Source of the DNA: Allobosea sp. Root381
GTDB taxonomy: Bacteria; Pseudomonadota; Alphaproteobacteria; Rhizobiales; Beijerinckiaceae
NCBI RefSeq assembly: GCF_001429395.1
Contig: NZ_LMJT01000005.1
Span: 62,001-126,000, forward strand
DNA length: 64,000 bases
Direction: 5' to 3'
Part shown: in pieces, positions 43,946-52,602 of the stretch
Layout of the letters: each line of letters starts with the position of its first letter
Numbering within the stretch: the stretch's first letter is position 1
Notes under the pieces: model-generated
Database searches by the model: none
Seen by the model: only the letters and a program-made list of their open reading frames with translations
What the model was told of the DNA's origin: nothing
Position numbers and translations under genes: made by a program

Positions 43946-45454
43946 TCAGCTGGCTCCTGGACCCGGCTGCAGCGAATGCGCGCGCCAGTCACTGATGGTT
44001 TCGAGCGGGTAGACTGGACGCGGAATCCGCTGCCAGGGCAAGGTGAAGACGTCCGACTGCCCCGGCCCGCTCGTATCGGCGCGAATGACCTCCGAGGAGA
44101 TCGACGCGAAATACTGGAAGTTCGACGCGGTCTTCAGCACGGCGATCTTGTAAGCGGTCGGATCGATGCCATAGGCCTCGTAGACGCTCGGCACATTGCC
44201 GGCGACGCCGCGCAGTTCGCTGATCAGCAGCGTCACCGGGCCGACATCGAACACCGCGACGCGGCCCATGTCGACCTCGCTCTGGTGGTTGAATTCGACC
44301 GGAACCGGGCCGGAGCCGAGTCGCCGGACCGTGCCGGTGACTTCGAGCGGCTGGAAGAAGGCCGGGGCAGAATCGCCGCCGAGCGTAAGCGTCACCTCCG
44401 CTCCCTCGCCGGCCGCGGTCAGCGTCGCCACCGCCTCGGGCGAGATGAGCGGGATCAGCGCGCGGCTGCCGATGCCGAGCCGCAGCATTGATTCCAGGAT
44501 CAGGTTGCTGTCGCCGGCCGAGCCGCCGAACACCGTGTCGCCGGTGTCGCTGAGCACCACAACCCCGCGCGCCGCGGTATCAGCCGCGCGCACCGCATCG
44601 TCGACCGAGACCGCCTCGCGCTCCTGGAAATCATCGCGCATCGACCAGGCGAGGTCGGCGAGTTCGTCGGCCAGCGTCTCGGCCAGCGCGCGGTCGCCAT
44701 CCGTCACCACGATGGTCGACCAGCCGCCCTCGGCGACGTCGAGCCAGGGCTGCATCGGATAGTTCGAGGCCTGCAGCACGCGCTCGTCCGCCTCCAGCGC
44801 GCGCGCCCGGTCGAACCAGCGCTTCATCGGCCCCTTCGATGTCAGAAACTGCTCCTGATGCGACAGCAGCGGAATCTTGCGCCAGGCCATCACCGGCCGG
44901 CGCTTCTCGCTCAGGATCTTGAGCAGCAGCGCGGTGCCGATCTGGCCGGTATCGAAGACGTCGTGCGGCTGGTGGCGATGCCCGACGATTGCCGTGCAAC
45001 TCGCCATGATTTTGCGGGTGACATTGGCGTGATGGTCGAGGCCGAGCAGAATCGGCACCTCAGGCCCCAGGATCGAGCGGCAGAGCTCGGCCTGCTCGCC
45101 CTCGACATCGTCGATGCCCTCGGCGGCGCAGGCGCCATGAAGCTGCAGGACGAGCCCGTCGATCGGGCCGACGGCGGCGAGCCCCGCACTGATCCTGTCC
45201 TGGAAGAAATCGAAGGCCTCGCGGGTGATCCGGCCGCCCGCCACGCTCCAGGCCCGGATGATCGGAAGCGTCTCGACGGCAAGCCCCGATTCCGCAACCG
45301 CCGCATAATGCCCGCCGATCTGCCCGATCTCGCCGAAAAGCCGCGTGATCTCCGCGCCTTCATGGAGACCGAAGGCTTCGAAATCCGCCAGCGTTGTCGG
45401 CACGGGATTGAAGTCGTTGGTCTCCTGGACGATGTGGATCAAGGCTAGACGCAC
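43946..45454 (-). CDS. M81-family metallohydrolase (MlrC-like), copy 1
   Basis: The 502-residue protein resembles MlrC (microcystinase C), a zinc peptidase. The likely metal residues are Asp and His in LLGLDHHANVT and a further His in HRHQPHD. The N-terminal IVQETNDF and the GDTVFGGSAGDS loop are also typical. It is the first gene of a probable unit with the binding protein and permeases (36-nt gap). The true substrate is unknown; M81 genes in soil Rhizobiales are much wider spread than microcystin. Confidence 0.85.
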   Translation of the reverse strand: MRLALIHIVQETNDFNPVPTTLADFEAFGLHEGAEITRLFGEIGQIGGHYAAVAESGLAVETLPIIRAWSVAGGRITREAFDFFQDRISAGLAAVGPIDGLVLQLHGACAAEGIDDVEGEQAELCRSILGPEVPILLGLDHHANVTRKIMASCTAIVGHRHQPHDVFDTGQIGTALLLKILSEKRRPVMAWRKIPLLSHQEQFLTSKGPMKRWFDRARALEADERVLQASNYPMQPWLDVAEGGWSTIVVTDGDRALAETLADELADLAWSMRDDFQEREAVSVDDAVRAADTAARGVVVLSDTGDTVFGGSAGDSNLILESMLRLGIGSRALIPLISPEAVATLTAAGEGAEVTLTLGGDSAPAFFQPLEVTGTVRRLGSGPVPVEFNHQSEVDMGRVAVFDVGPVTLLISELRGVAGNVPSVYEAYGIDPTAYKIAVLKTASNFQYFASISSEVIRADTSGPGQSDVFTLPWQRIPRPVYPLETISDWRAHSLQPGPGAS

Positions 45455-45512
45455 AGCTTGTCTCCCCGAAAACGACGCTCAGGCAGCTTCTGCAAAAACC
45501 TACTGACCGCGA

Positions 45513-45530
45513 TATTCCGGTTCAAGGACC
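45513..45530. promoter_or_regulatory. Candidate operator before M81 copy 1
   Basis: TATTCC-N6-AGGACC lies about 60-75 nt upstream of the first M81 gene. Its core, TTCCGGTTCAAGGACC, matches the mlrC2/mlrC3 site at 13 of 16 positions. Confidence 0.4.
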
Positions 45531-45600
45531 AGCTGTTTCGCAAGAAGAAACGCCGCGTCAGAGCTCGGAGAAACGCCTGACGGACGCTGTGGATGCCCAT

Positions 45601-47064
45601 TCAAAGCCATGGGTTCGAGTCCAGCGGCGAGAAGGGGCGGCGGATCTTGGTGTAGGGAATCATGCGCGCATCGGGCGGATAGGGCCCGCCGCTGTCGAGA
45701 TAGAGCACGCTGGCAGCGATCGGCGCGAAGGCCGCGTAGAAATGGTTCGAGGACTTCACCACCACGACCTGCTTGGCGGTAAGGTCGATGCCGAGGTCGG
45801 TGAAGACCGGCGGGCTGAAGGTCTGGGCGCGGGTCGAAGCCAGCACGATGTCCAGATTGCCGATCCGGATCGCAGCCGCAGGGCCGAGCGAAACCTGGCT
45901 CTGCTCGAAGGGCACGAGCAGAGCGCCGGTCGTGCCGGTGACGAGCACCGTCGCATCGATCGGCCGGCCCGAGCTCGGCGCCGCCTTGCCGGCGAAACGA
46001 AGCGGGATTTCGGCACCGACACCGGCCGCGCGGCAGAAGCTGACGGCGATCGGGTCCCAGAGCGCACCGATGGCCGCTTTGACCTCTGGTCGCCGGAGCA
46101 GGGCCTCGACCATTACCGAGGAATCGCCCGCGACGCCGCCGCCGGGATTGTCCCAGCGATCGGCCAGCACCACCGGTCGGCCGTGCTGCGCCAGGGCGAG
46201 CGCCGCCTCGATCCCCTCATCCGGCTTGTAGTGCCTCGGCATCGCGCCATCGCTGCCCCAGCGCAGGATTTCCAGCCCGAGTTCCCCGGCCAGCGCGGCC
46301 GCCTTGTCCCCGTCACCATCGGCGATCACCAGCACCTTGGTGCCGACATCGGCGACATCAGCGGCCTGGAAACCATGCGCCACCGAGATGCTGAGGATGC
46401 CACCCTTGCCCTCCATCGCCTTGATGCGGTCGACGAAGCCACGCCCCGGCTCCCGGCTCGTCATGAAGCTGGCGATGCCGCGGCAGTCGAAGACGGCACT
46501 CACCGGCCGCACCTCGGCCCGCGCCGCGCGCAGGCAGAGATCGAGCAGGTCCTCGGCCCGCTCGAGGAAATCCGTATGCGGAAACTCCTTGAAGGCGACG
46601 ATGACGTCGGTGGCCTCGACCATCTGCGCGCTGAGATGGCAGTGCATATCGAGCTCGGCGCCGATGATACAACCCGGTCCCGCAAGGGCGCGGGCGCGCG
46701 CCAGCAGATCGCCCTCGCAGTCGTCATAGCCACGCGCGACCATCGCGCCGTGCAGCCCGAACAGGACGATATCGACCGGCAACGCCGCCGCGAGCTGGGC
46801 CAGGATCTCGTCGCGCAGGCTCTCATAGGCCTCGCGCGAGACCAGCCCGGCGGGCTCGGCCCAGGTCGCGGTACCCTCGATCAGGATGTAGCCTTCGCTC
46901 GCCGCACGGCGGCGGGCCGCGACCACCGGCGCCGAGCACAGCGTCGGCGTTTCCGGATGCGTGCCGGGCGAACAGTAGAAGGCGCTCTCGAAGGCGCTGC
47001 GATCGACGAAGAGCGGGGCGAAGGTGTTGGTCTCGGTCGCCAGCGACGCAACGAAGATGCGCAT
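45601..47064 (-). CDS. M81-family metallohydrolase (MlrC-like), copy 2
   Basis: The 487-residue protein starts MRIFVASLATETNTFAPLF and contains the family metal motif ELDMHCHLS, the second His in FKEFPHTDF and the glycine-rich loop PGGGVAGDSS. It is diverged from the other two copies, so it is unlikely to be a recent duplication. The frame stays open far upstream on the opposite strand of copy 3. I set the start at 47064, where the family begins and a G-rich stretch (GGGGGC) precedes the ATG. It ends 146 nt upstream of copy 1. Confidence 0.83.
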   Translation of the reverse strand: MRIFVASLATETNTFAPLFVDRSAFESAFYCSPGTHPETPTLCSAPVVAARRRAASEGYILIEGTATWAEPAGLVSREAYESLRDEILAQLAAALPVDIVLFGLHGAMVARGYDDCEGDLLARARALAGPGCIIGAELDMHCHLSAQMVEATDVIVAFKEFPHTDFLERAEDLLDLCLRAARAEVRPVSAVFDCRGIASFMTSREPGRGFVDRIKAMEGKGGILSISVAHGFQAADVADVGTKVLVIADGDGDKAAALAGELGLEILRWGSDGAMPRHYKPDEGIEAALALAQHGRPVVLADRWDNPGGGVAGDSSVMVEALLRRPEVKAAIGALWDPIAVSFCRAAGVGAEIPLRFAGKAAPSSGRPIDATVLVTGTTGALLVPFEQSQVSLGPAAAIRIGNLDIVLASTRAQTFSPPVFTDLGIDLTAKQVVVVKSSNHFYAAFAPIAASVLYLDSGGPYPPDARMIPYTKIRRPFSPLDSNPWL

Positions 47065-47179
47065 CCAGATGCCCCCGATCGGCGCCGCAAGCTCTGCAGC
47101 ACCTCGCTCCCCACCATGATCTAACGAGAGGCCGACGACACCTGTCAAAGCCGGCTCGTTTCTCCTGGCGGAATAATGA

Positions 47180-47194
47180 GTGCTTGAATCGGAA
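47180..47194. promoter_or_regulatory. Candidate operator in the M81 copy 2/copy 3 divergent region
   Basis: GTGCTTGAATCGGAA is the reverse complement of TTCCGATTCAAGCAC, the same element seen before copy 1 and near the aminotransferase. TTGAAT with spacing of 17 to CGAAAT could also be a promoter for copy 3. Confidence 0.38.
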
Positions 47195-47250
47195 CGTCGC
47201 TGCGTTCGAAATGGCTGCGGATCAACCTTGCGAGCCGAGGATACCGCCCA

Positions 47251-48753
47251 ATGTCGCGCACGCCTCGCATCCTGCTCGCCGGCCTCTTCCACGAGACCCA
47301 CAGCTTCACCGAGGATGTGACCGCGCTCGCCGATTTCGCCATCCGCCGCGGCGAGGAGTTGCTGGCGCGGCGCGGTGACGGCTCCACCATCGACGGTTTC
47401 CTGGAAGTGGCGGCCACGGAAGGCTGGGAGGTTGTGCCGACGGTCGAATACACCGCACTGCCGTCCGGCATGGTCGATCACGACGTGCTGCGCCGGTTCC
47501 TGCTCGAATTCGAGGACGGCGTGCTCGCCGCCTCGGCGCGCGGCCGCCTCGATGGCATCTGGCTTGCCCTGCACGGCGCCATGGTCACGACTGAGTGCCC
47601 CGATCCGGAGGGAACACTGCTCGCCCGGATCCGCACCTTGCCGGGTTGCGAGACCGTGCCGGTCTTCGGTGTCTTCGACCTGCACGCGAATTTCACCGCC
47701 GCCATGGCGGCCCATGCCGACGGCCTCGTCGCCTATCGCGAGAACCCGCACAGCGATGCGCGGGATGCAGCCATGCACTCGGCCAGGCTGCTCGCGCGCA
47801 GCCTGGCCGAGAAACGCCGGCCGCGCATGGCCTCGCGCAATGCCCCGGTCGTCTGGCCGCCGACCGGTACGGGCACCGCCGACCGGCCGATGCGTGACCT
47901 GGAGGCGCTGGCGCGGTCGATCGAGCGGGACCATCCGGAGATCTGGGCGGTCAATGTGATCGGAGGCTACTCGTTCTCGGACGTGCCCGAGGCCGGCGTC
48001 GCCTTCGCGCTGGTTACCACCGGGGAGGAGGCCGAGGCGGAAAAAGCCCTCGCACGCCTGGCCGAGACGGCGGTGGCGTTGCGCGAACTCGGCCTGCCGC
48101 GGGAATGGGACATCGACGAGGCGCTGGCGGCGATCCTGCGCGCGCCCGACGGGCCCTGGCTCATCGTCGAGCCGGCCGACAATATCGGTGGCGGCGCGCC
48201 GGGGGACGGGACATCGGTGCTGCGCGCCTTCCTGCGCCACGAGGTCGAGAGCGGCGCCGTCGCCATCGCCGATCCTGCGGCAGTCGCAGCGCTGGCCGGC
48301 GCCAGCCCGGGCGATCTGCGCAGGCTCTCCATCGGTGGCAAGGGCAGCGCCATCGCCGAAGGACCGCTGGAGCTCGACGTTCGCTTCGTCAGCGCGAGCG
48401 ACGGGCGCTTTGCGCTCGAGGACCTGAATAGCCATCTCGCCGCCTCGCAAGGCTCCCATTTCAGCATGGGCCCGAGCGCTGTGGTAACCGTCGGGCGCGG
48501 CATCACCGTGCTGCTCACCAGCCGCAAGACGCCGCCCTTCGACCTCGGCCAGTTCCGCTCGCAGGGCATCCATCCCGGGGCGCTCAAGGTCATCGGCGTC
48601 AAGGCAGCCGTGGCGCATCGGCGCGCCTATGACAGGATCGCCAAGGGCAGCTACACCGTCGCGACCGCCGGCCCCTGCACCAGCGAGATCGCCTCGCTGC
48701 CCTATACGAGGCTGCGCCGGCCGGTGTTCCCGATCGATGCGGATGAGCCGTGA
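47251..48753 (+). CDS. M81-family metallohydrolase (MlrC-like), copy 3
   Basis: The 500-residue protein has the M81 start (LLAGLFHETHSFTED), metal residues in VFDLHANFT and RENPHSDARD, and the loop NIGGGAPGDGTS. It is divergent from copy 2. Like the others it lacks a signal peptide, so it would act in the cytoplasm on imported substrate. The ATG is at 47251. Copy 3 is separated from ubiB by 327 nt. Confidence 0.85.
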   Translation: MSRTPRILLAGLFHETHSFTEDVTALADFAIRRGEELLARRGDGSTIDGFLEVAATEGWEVVPTVEYTALPSGMVDHDVLRRFLLEFEDGVLAASARGRLDGIWLALHGAMVTTECPDPEGTLLARIRTLPGCETVPVFGVFDLHANFTAAMAAHADGLVAYRENPHSDARDAAMHSARLLARSLAEKRRPRMASRNAPVVWPPTGTGTADRPMRDLEALARSIERDHPEIWAVNVIGGYSFSDVPEAGVAFALVTTGEEAEAEKALARLAETAVALRELGLPREWDIDEALAAILRAPDGPWLIVEPADNIGGGAPGDGTSVLRAFLRHEVESGAVAIADPAAVAALAGASPGDLRRLSIGGKGSAIAEGPLELDVRFVSASDGRFALEDLNSHLAASQGSHFSMGPSAVVTVGRGITVLLTSRKTPPFDLGQFRSQGIHPGALKVIGVKAAVAHRRAYDRIAKGSYTVATAGPCTSEIASLPYTRLRRPVFPIDADEP

Positions 48754-49080
48754 TCCGCCGGAGCTTGCGAGATAACCGGACCGAAACTCATAGCCGGTCC
48801 GGTGCTCTGGGGAATGCCACTGCTGCCCGGTTCGCGTTTCATATGTTGAGGCGAAAGCCGAACCCTCAGGGTCGTAATAGCCGAGTTGGACTGACGCCCT
48901 GCGAGAAGCGGGCCCGTACACCAGTGTCGACAGCCTGATGCCACATGGCGTCTATCCCGCCTCATATCCAAATTACCAGCAAATGCTTGGAAACCAGTAG
49001 AATAAACGCCATGCACAACGTCTGGAATTCAAAACCGGACGGCAGTGGGTCGAGCCCGAGCATGACGGCAGGCGCTGTCG
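48754..49080. other. Intergenic region between M81 copy 3 and ubiB
   Basis: I see no supported gene in this 327-nt gap. CCGGACC at 48776-48782 and GGTCCGG at 48796-48802 form a weak stem-loop just after copy 3. GGGTCGAGCCCGAGCATGACG at 49047-49067 matches the right end of the repeat at 50708-50728 at 19 of 21 positions. It appears to be a half copy of that element, on the far side of ubiB. Confidence 0.5.
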
Positions 49081-50637
49081 TTACCCCAGCACCTCCCAGG
49101 CGATCAGCGCCGCGATCAGCCAGAGCGCCCCGGTAACCCAACGGTTGCCGCGCCCTTCGGCGCGGCCGATCGCCTCGACGCTGCGTTCGTTCAACGCAAA
49201 ACCCTGGCGCGAGGCGTCCTCCAACTGGCCCAGCACGCGCTCCGCCCGCTGGATGGTTTCCGGCAGGCGGGCGAGGCTCGAAAACAGCGCGCCGGCGCCG
49301 CGTCCTGCCTCCTCGATCCGCCCGAGCGGCCCGAGATTGTGGGTGATCCATTCGCGCACCACCGGCTCGGCCGTGCTCCACATGTCGAGATGCGGATCGA
49401 GCGTGCGCGCGACGCCCTCGACCACCACCATGGTCTTCTGCAGCATGACCAGCTCGGTCCGAGTCGCCATGTCGAACATGCCGGTAATCTCGAAAAGCAG
49501 GGTCAGCACCTTAGCCATCGAGATCTGGTCGGCGCTCTTGTCGTGGATCGGCTCGCCAACCGCCCGGATCGCCTGGGCGAAATCCTCGACCGCATGGTGG
49601 CCGGGCACATACCCCGCCTCGAAATGCACCTCGGCGACGCGGCGATAGTCGCGCGTGATGAAGCCGAGCAGGATCTCGGCGAGGAAGCGTCGCTCCTTCA
49701 GGCCCAGCCGGCCCATGATGCCGCCGTCGACCGCGACAAGCCGGCCCTGCGCATCGACGAACAGGTTTCCGGGATGCATGTCGGCATGGAAGAAGCCGTC
49801 CCGGATCGCATGTTTCAGGAAGGACTGGATGACGTTGCGCCCGAGCGCCGGCAGGTCATGGCCGGCTGCGCGCAGGCCCTCGATGTCGGCAAGGCGAACA
49901 CCGTCGATCCATTCGTCGACCAGCATCTCGCGCGCGGTGAGCTGCCAGTCAGGCGCGGGCACCCGGAAATCGGGATCGTCCTTGGTGTTTTCCGCGAATT
50001 CGGAGAGCGCGGCGGCTTCGAGCCGCAGATCCATCTCCATCGTCACCGAGCGCGCCAGCGTCTCAACGACGCCGGTGAAGCGCAGGCGGCGCGCCTCGGC
50101 CGAGCGGCGTTCTGCCAGCTCCGCGCCGAAGCGCATCGCGCCGAGGTCGCGATGGAAGCGGTCTCGAATGCCCGGCCGCAGGATCTTCACCGCGACTTCG
50201 CGGCCGTCCTTCAGCCGGGCGCGATGCACCTGCGCGATCGAGGCCGCGGCAACCGGCTCGCCGAAGCTCGAGAACAGCGCCTCCAGCGGCTGGCCATGCG
50301 CGGCCTCGATCGCGGCGCGCGCCTGCGCCATCGGGAAGGGCGGCATGCGATCCTGCAGGGCCGAGAGGTCGGAGGCGATCTTCATGCCGACGACATCGGG
50401 CCGGGTCGCGAGGAACTGCCCGAATTTCACATAGGAGGGCCCGAGCCGCGTCAGCGCCGCGGCGAGCCGCGTCGCCGAGGTTCCGGCGCCGCGCCGTTCG
50501 ATCAGCCGGCCGAGCCGGATCATCCCGCGCGCCAGTGGCGGCAGCACGGACGGATCGACCAGCGCGAGCGCACCCTCGCGCGCCAGCACGAAGCCTGTGC
50601 GGGCGGAGCGGGCCAAGTGGAAGAGGGAGGAGATCAT
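49081..50637 (-). CDS. ubiB: Ubiquinone biosynthesis kinase-like protein UbiB
   Basis: UbiB is an atypical kinase/ATPase of the ABC1/ADCK family required for ubiquinone synthesis. The 518-residue protein has the KxGQ motif (YVKFGQFLATRPD), an Ala-rich loop (PVAAASIAQVHRARL), the HADMHPGNLF catalytic-loop sequence and a C-terminal membrane helix region (GALWLIAALIAWEVLG). The neighbouring ubiE supports this role. The start is the ATG at 50637, 103 nt after ubiE with a palindromic repeat in between. Confidence 0.95.
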   Translation of the reverse strand: MISSLFHLARSARTGFVLAREGALALVDPSVLPPLARGMIRLGRLIERRGAGTSATRLAAALTRLGPSYVKFGQFLATRPDVVGMKIASDLSALQDRMPPFPMAQARAAIEAAHGQPLEALFSSFGEPVAAASIAQVHRARLKDGREVAVKILRPGIRDRFHRDLGAMRFGAELAERRSAEARRLRFTGVVETLARSVTMEMDLRLEAAALSEFAENTKDDPDFRVPAPDWQLTAREMLVDEWIDGVRLADIEGLRAAGHDLPALGRNVIQSFLKHAIRDGFFHADMHPGNLFVDAQGRLVAVDGGIMGRLGLKERRFLAEILLGFITRDYRRVAEVHFEAGYVPGHHAVEDFAQAIRAVGEPIHDKSADQISMAKVLTLLFEITGMFDMATRTELVMLQKTMVVVEGVARTLDPHLDMWSTAEPVVREWITHNLGPLGRIEEAGRGAGALFSSLARLPETIQRAERVLGQLEDASRQGFALNERSVEAIGRAEGRGNRWVTGALWLIAALIAWEVLG

Positions 50638-50645
50638 ACGGACGC

Positions 50646-50728
50646 CGTCATGGTTGGGCTTGACCCGACCATCTCATGTTGGAGAGGGCTTCCTTCGAGA
50701 GATGCTCGGGTCAAACCCGAGCATGACG
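50646..50728. repeat. REP-like double-hairpin element between ubiE and ubiB
   Basis: CGTCAT (50646-50651) and ATGACG (50723-50728) close an element with inner hairpins GGTTGGGC/CCCGACC-like (50653-50670) and GCTCGGGT/ACCCGAGC (50704-50711 and 50715-50722). The sequence looks like a dispersed Rhizobiales intergenic repeat. It falls between two genes likely in one operon. Confidence 0.75.
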
Positions 50729-50740
50729 CGGGGTCGATAT

Positions 50741-51502
50741 TCACAGCTTCCAGCCCGAATGCAGCGCGACGACCCCGCCCGTCATCGGCGTGAACTTCGC
50801 CCGGCGGAAACCGGCGTCCTCGATCATGCCGGCGAAGGCCTGTGGACGCGGAAACTTGCGGATCGACTCGACCAGATACTGGTAAGGCTCGGCCTCGCCC
50901 GTCACCATGCGACCCATCGGCGGGATCACGTTGAAGGAGTAGGCCTCGTAGACCTTGTCGAGCAGCGGCACGTCGACATGGCTGAATTCGAGACATAGGA
51001 AGCGTCCACCGCGCTTCAGCACGCGATGGGCCTCGGCCAGGGCCTTGTCGATGCGTGGCACGTTCCGGATGCCGAAGGCGATCGTGTAGCAGTCGAACCG
51101 GTTGTCCGGCAGGCCGAGCTCCTCGGCATTGCCCTGGACGAAGCGGATGCGGTCGTCGCCGGGAAAGCGCTTCTGCGCGCGGTCACGGCCGACCGACAGC
51201 ATCTCGGCATTGATGTCGAGCACGGTGACGTCGGTCTGCGATCCGCCGGCCTCCAGCACCGAGAAGGCGACGTCGCCGGTGCCGCCGGCCACGTCGAGAT
51301 GATGGAACGGGCGATCCTTTGCCGGGTTGATCGCGGTCAGTAGCGCGCTCTTCCAGGCCCGGTGCAGCCCCGCCGACATCAGGTCGTTCATCAGGTCGTA
51401 GCGGCCCGCGACCTTGTGGAAGACATCGTCGACCTTCGCCTGCTTCTCAGCGAGCGGCACGGTCTCGAAGCCGAAATGGGTGGTGTCTGAGGCTGCTGTC
51501 AC
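50741..51502 (-). CDS. ubiE: Ubiquinone/menaquinone methyltransferase UbiE
   Basis: UbiE is the SAM-dependent C-methyltransferase of ubiquinone (and menaquinone) synthesis. The 253-residue protein carries motif [13 protein letters not shown] and the family signatures [17 protein letters not shown] and IAFGIRNV. The start is a GTG at 51502. It is upstream of ubiB on the reverse strand and divergent from mutM. Confidence 0.95.
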   Translation of the reverse strand: MTAASDTTHFGFETVPLAEKQAKVDDVFHKVAGRYDLMNDLMSAGLHRAWKSALLTAINPAKDRPFHHLDVAGGTGDVAFSVLEAGGSQTDVTVLDINAEMLSVGRDRAQKRFPGDDRIRFVQGNAEELGLPDNRFDCYTIAFGIRNVPRIDKALAEAHRVLKRGGRFLCLEFSHVDVPLLDKVYEAYSFNVIPPMGRMVTGEAEPYQYLVESIRKFPRPQAFAGMIEDAGFRRAKFTPMTGGVVALHSGWKL

Positions 51503-51616
51503 GTTTCGGGCCGCTCTCGTGCAAATCTGTCTTGTTTCCGCGTGAGGGGATGAATAGCCAAAGGCGACGGGCTTGTCGCGGGCCCTCTCGACGCAGGCTT
51601 ACCGAAGGTCCCACCG

Positions 51617-52507
51617 ATGCCCGAGCTTCCCGAGGTCGAAACCGTCCGGCGCGGGCTGGAGCCCGCCATGCTGGGCGAGACCTTCGCACGGGTCGAGCAG
51701 CGCCGGCTCGACCTGCGCTTTCCCCTGCCGGAGCGTTTTTCCGAACGCCTGACCGGCCGACGCGTCGAGGCGCTGTCGCGCCGGGCGAAATACCTGGTCG
51801 CCGATCTCGACGACGGCCAGGCGCTGGTCATGCATCTCGGCATGAGCGGCCGCTTCGTCGTCGAGTCGCCGGGCACGCCGCCGACGGAACCCGGCGCCTA
51901 TTATAATGAGATCGGCCGGCACCTTGCCCATGACCATGTCGTGTTCGAGATGGGGTCCGGCGCGCGCATCACCTATAACGACGTCCGCCGCTTCGGCTTC
52001 ATGGACCTCGTGCCGCGCGCCGACCTCGCCACCTCCAGGCATTTCGCCGCCATGGGCATCGAACCGCTCGGCAACGAATTGTCCGGCGAGACGCTGGCGA
52101 GGCTGTTCGCCGGCAAGTTCGCGCCACTGAAGGCGGCCCTGCTCGACCAGCGCCTCGTGGCCGGTCTCGGCAATATCTATGTCTGCGAGGCGCTGTTCCG
52201 TGCCGGGCTTCATCCGGAGGCTGCGGCCGGAACGATCGCGACTGCGACAGGCCGCGCCCGACCGGTCGCGCATGACCTCGCCCGCATCATCCGCGAGGTG
52301 CTGGAAGAGGCGGTGGCCGCCGGCGGTTCGACCTTGCGCGACTTCGCCCATGCCGACGGCTCGCTCGGCTATTTCCAGCACCGCTTCAAGGTCTATGATC
52401 GCGAAGGCGAGGCTTGCGTCACACCCGGCTGCGGCGCTCTGGTGCAGCGTCTCGTGCAGTCGGGCCGCTCGACCTTCTATTGCGAGAGCTGCCAGCCGCG
52501 CCGATAG
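51617..52507 (+). CDS. mutM: Formamidopyrimidine-DNA glycosylase MutM (Fpg)
   Basis: MutM excises 8-oxoguanine and other oxidised purines. The N-terminus [16 protein letters not shown] carries the catalytic Pro2 and Glu3, and the C-terminal zinc finger is present as CVTPGC ... CESC. It has 296 residues, normal for the family. The ATG is divergent from ubiE with about 114 nt between. The end converges on the glycosyltransferase gene. Confidence 0.96.
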   Translation: MPELPEVETVRRGLEPAMLGETFARVEQRRLDLRFPLPERFSERLTGRRVEALSRRAKYLVADLDDGQALVMHLGMSGRFVVESPGTPPTEPGAYYNEIGRHLAHDHVVFEMGSGARITYNDVRRFGFMDLVPRADLATSRHFAAMGIEPLGNELSGETLARLFAGKFAPLKAALLDQRLVAGLGNIYVCEALFRAGLHPEAAAGTIATATGRARPVAHDLARIIREVLEEAVAAGGSTLRDFAHADGSLGYFQHRFKVYDREGEACVTPGCGALVQRLVQSGRSTFYCESCQPRR

Positions 52508-52602
52508 CGGTCCTCGTCCTTCTCGGGTGGAGCGAAGCGCACTCGTGTCCAAATCACCGGCAAGTACCCCGAGAACCGCATGCCGCTTTTCTGTCCGATG
52601 AT

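Noticed and set aside
45601..48921. A single 1,106-residue reverse-strand protein covering two M81 genes
   Set aside because: The upstream 619 codons lie antisense to M81 copy 3, while the M81 family start is clear at 47064.
52508..52602. TTCTCGGG/CCCGAGAA pair between mutM and the glycosyltransferase
   Set aside because: The 8-bp arms are 40 nt apart, so it is a poor terminator candidate.
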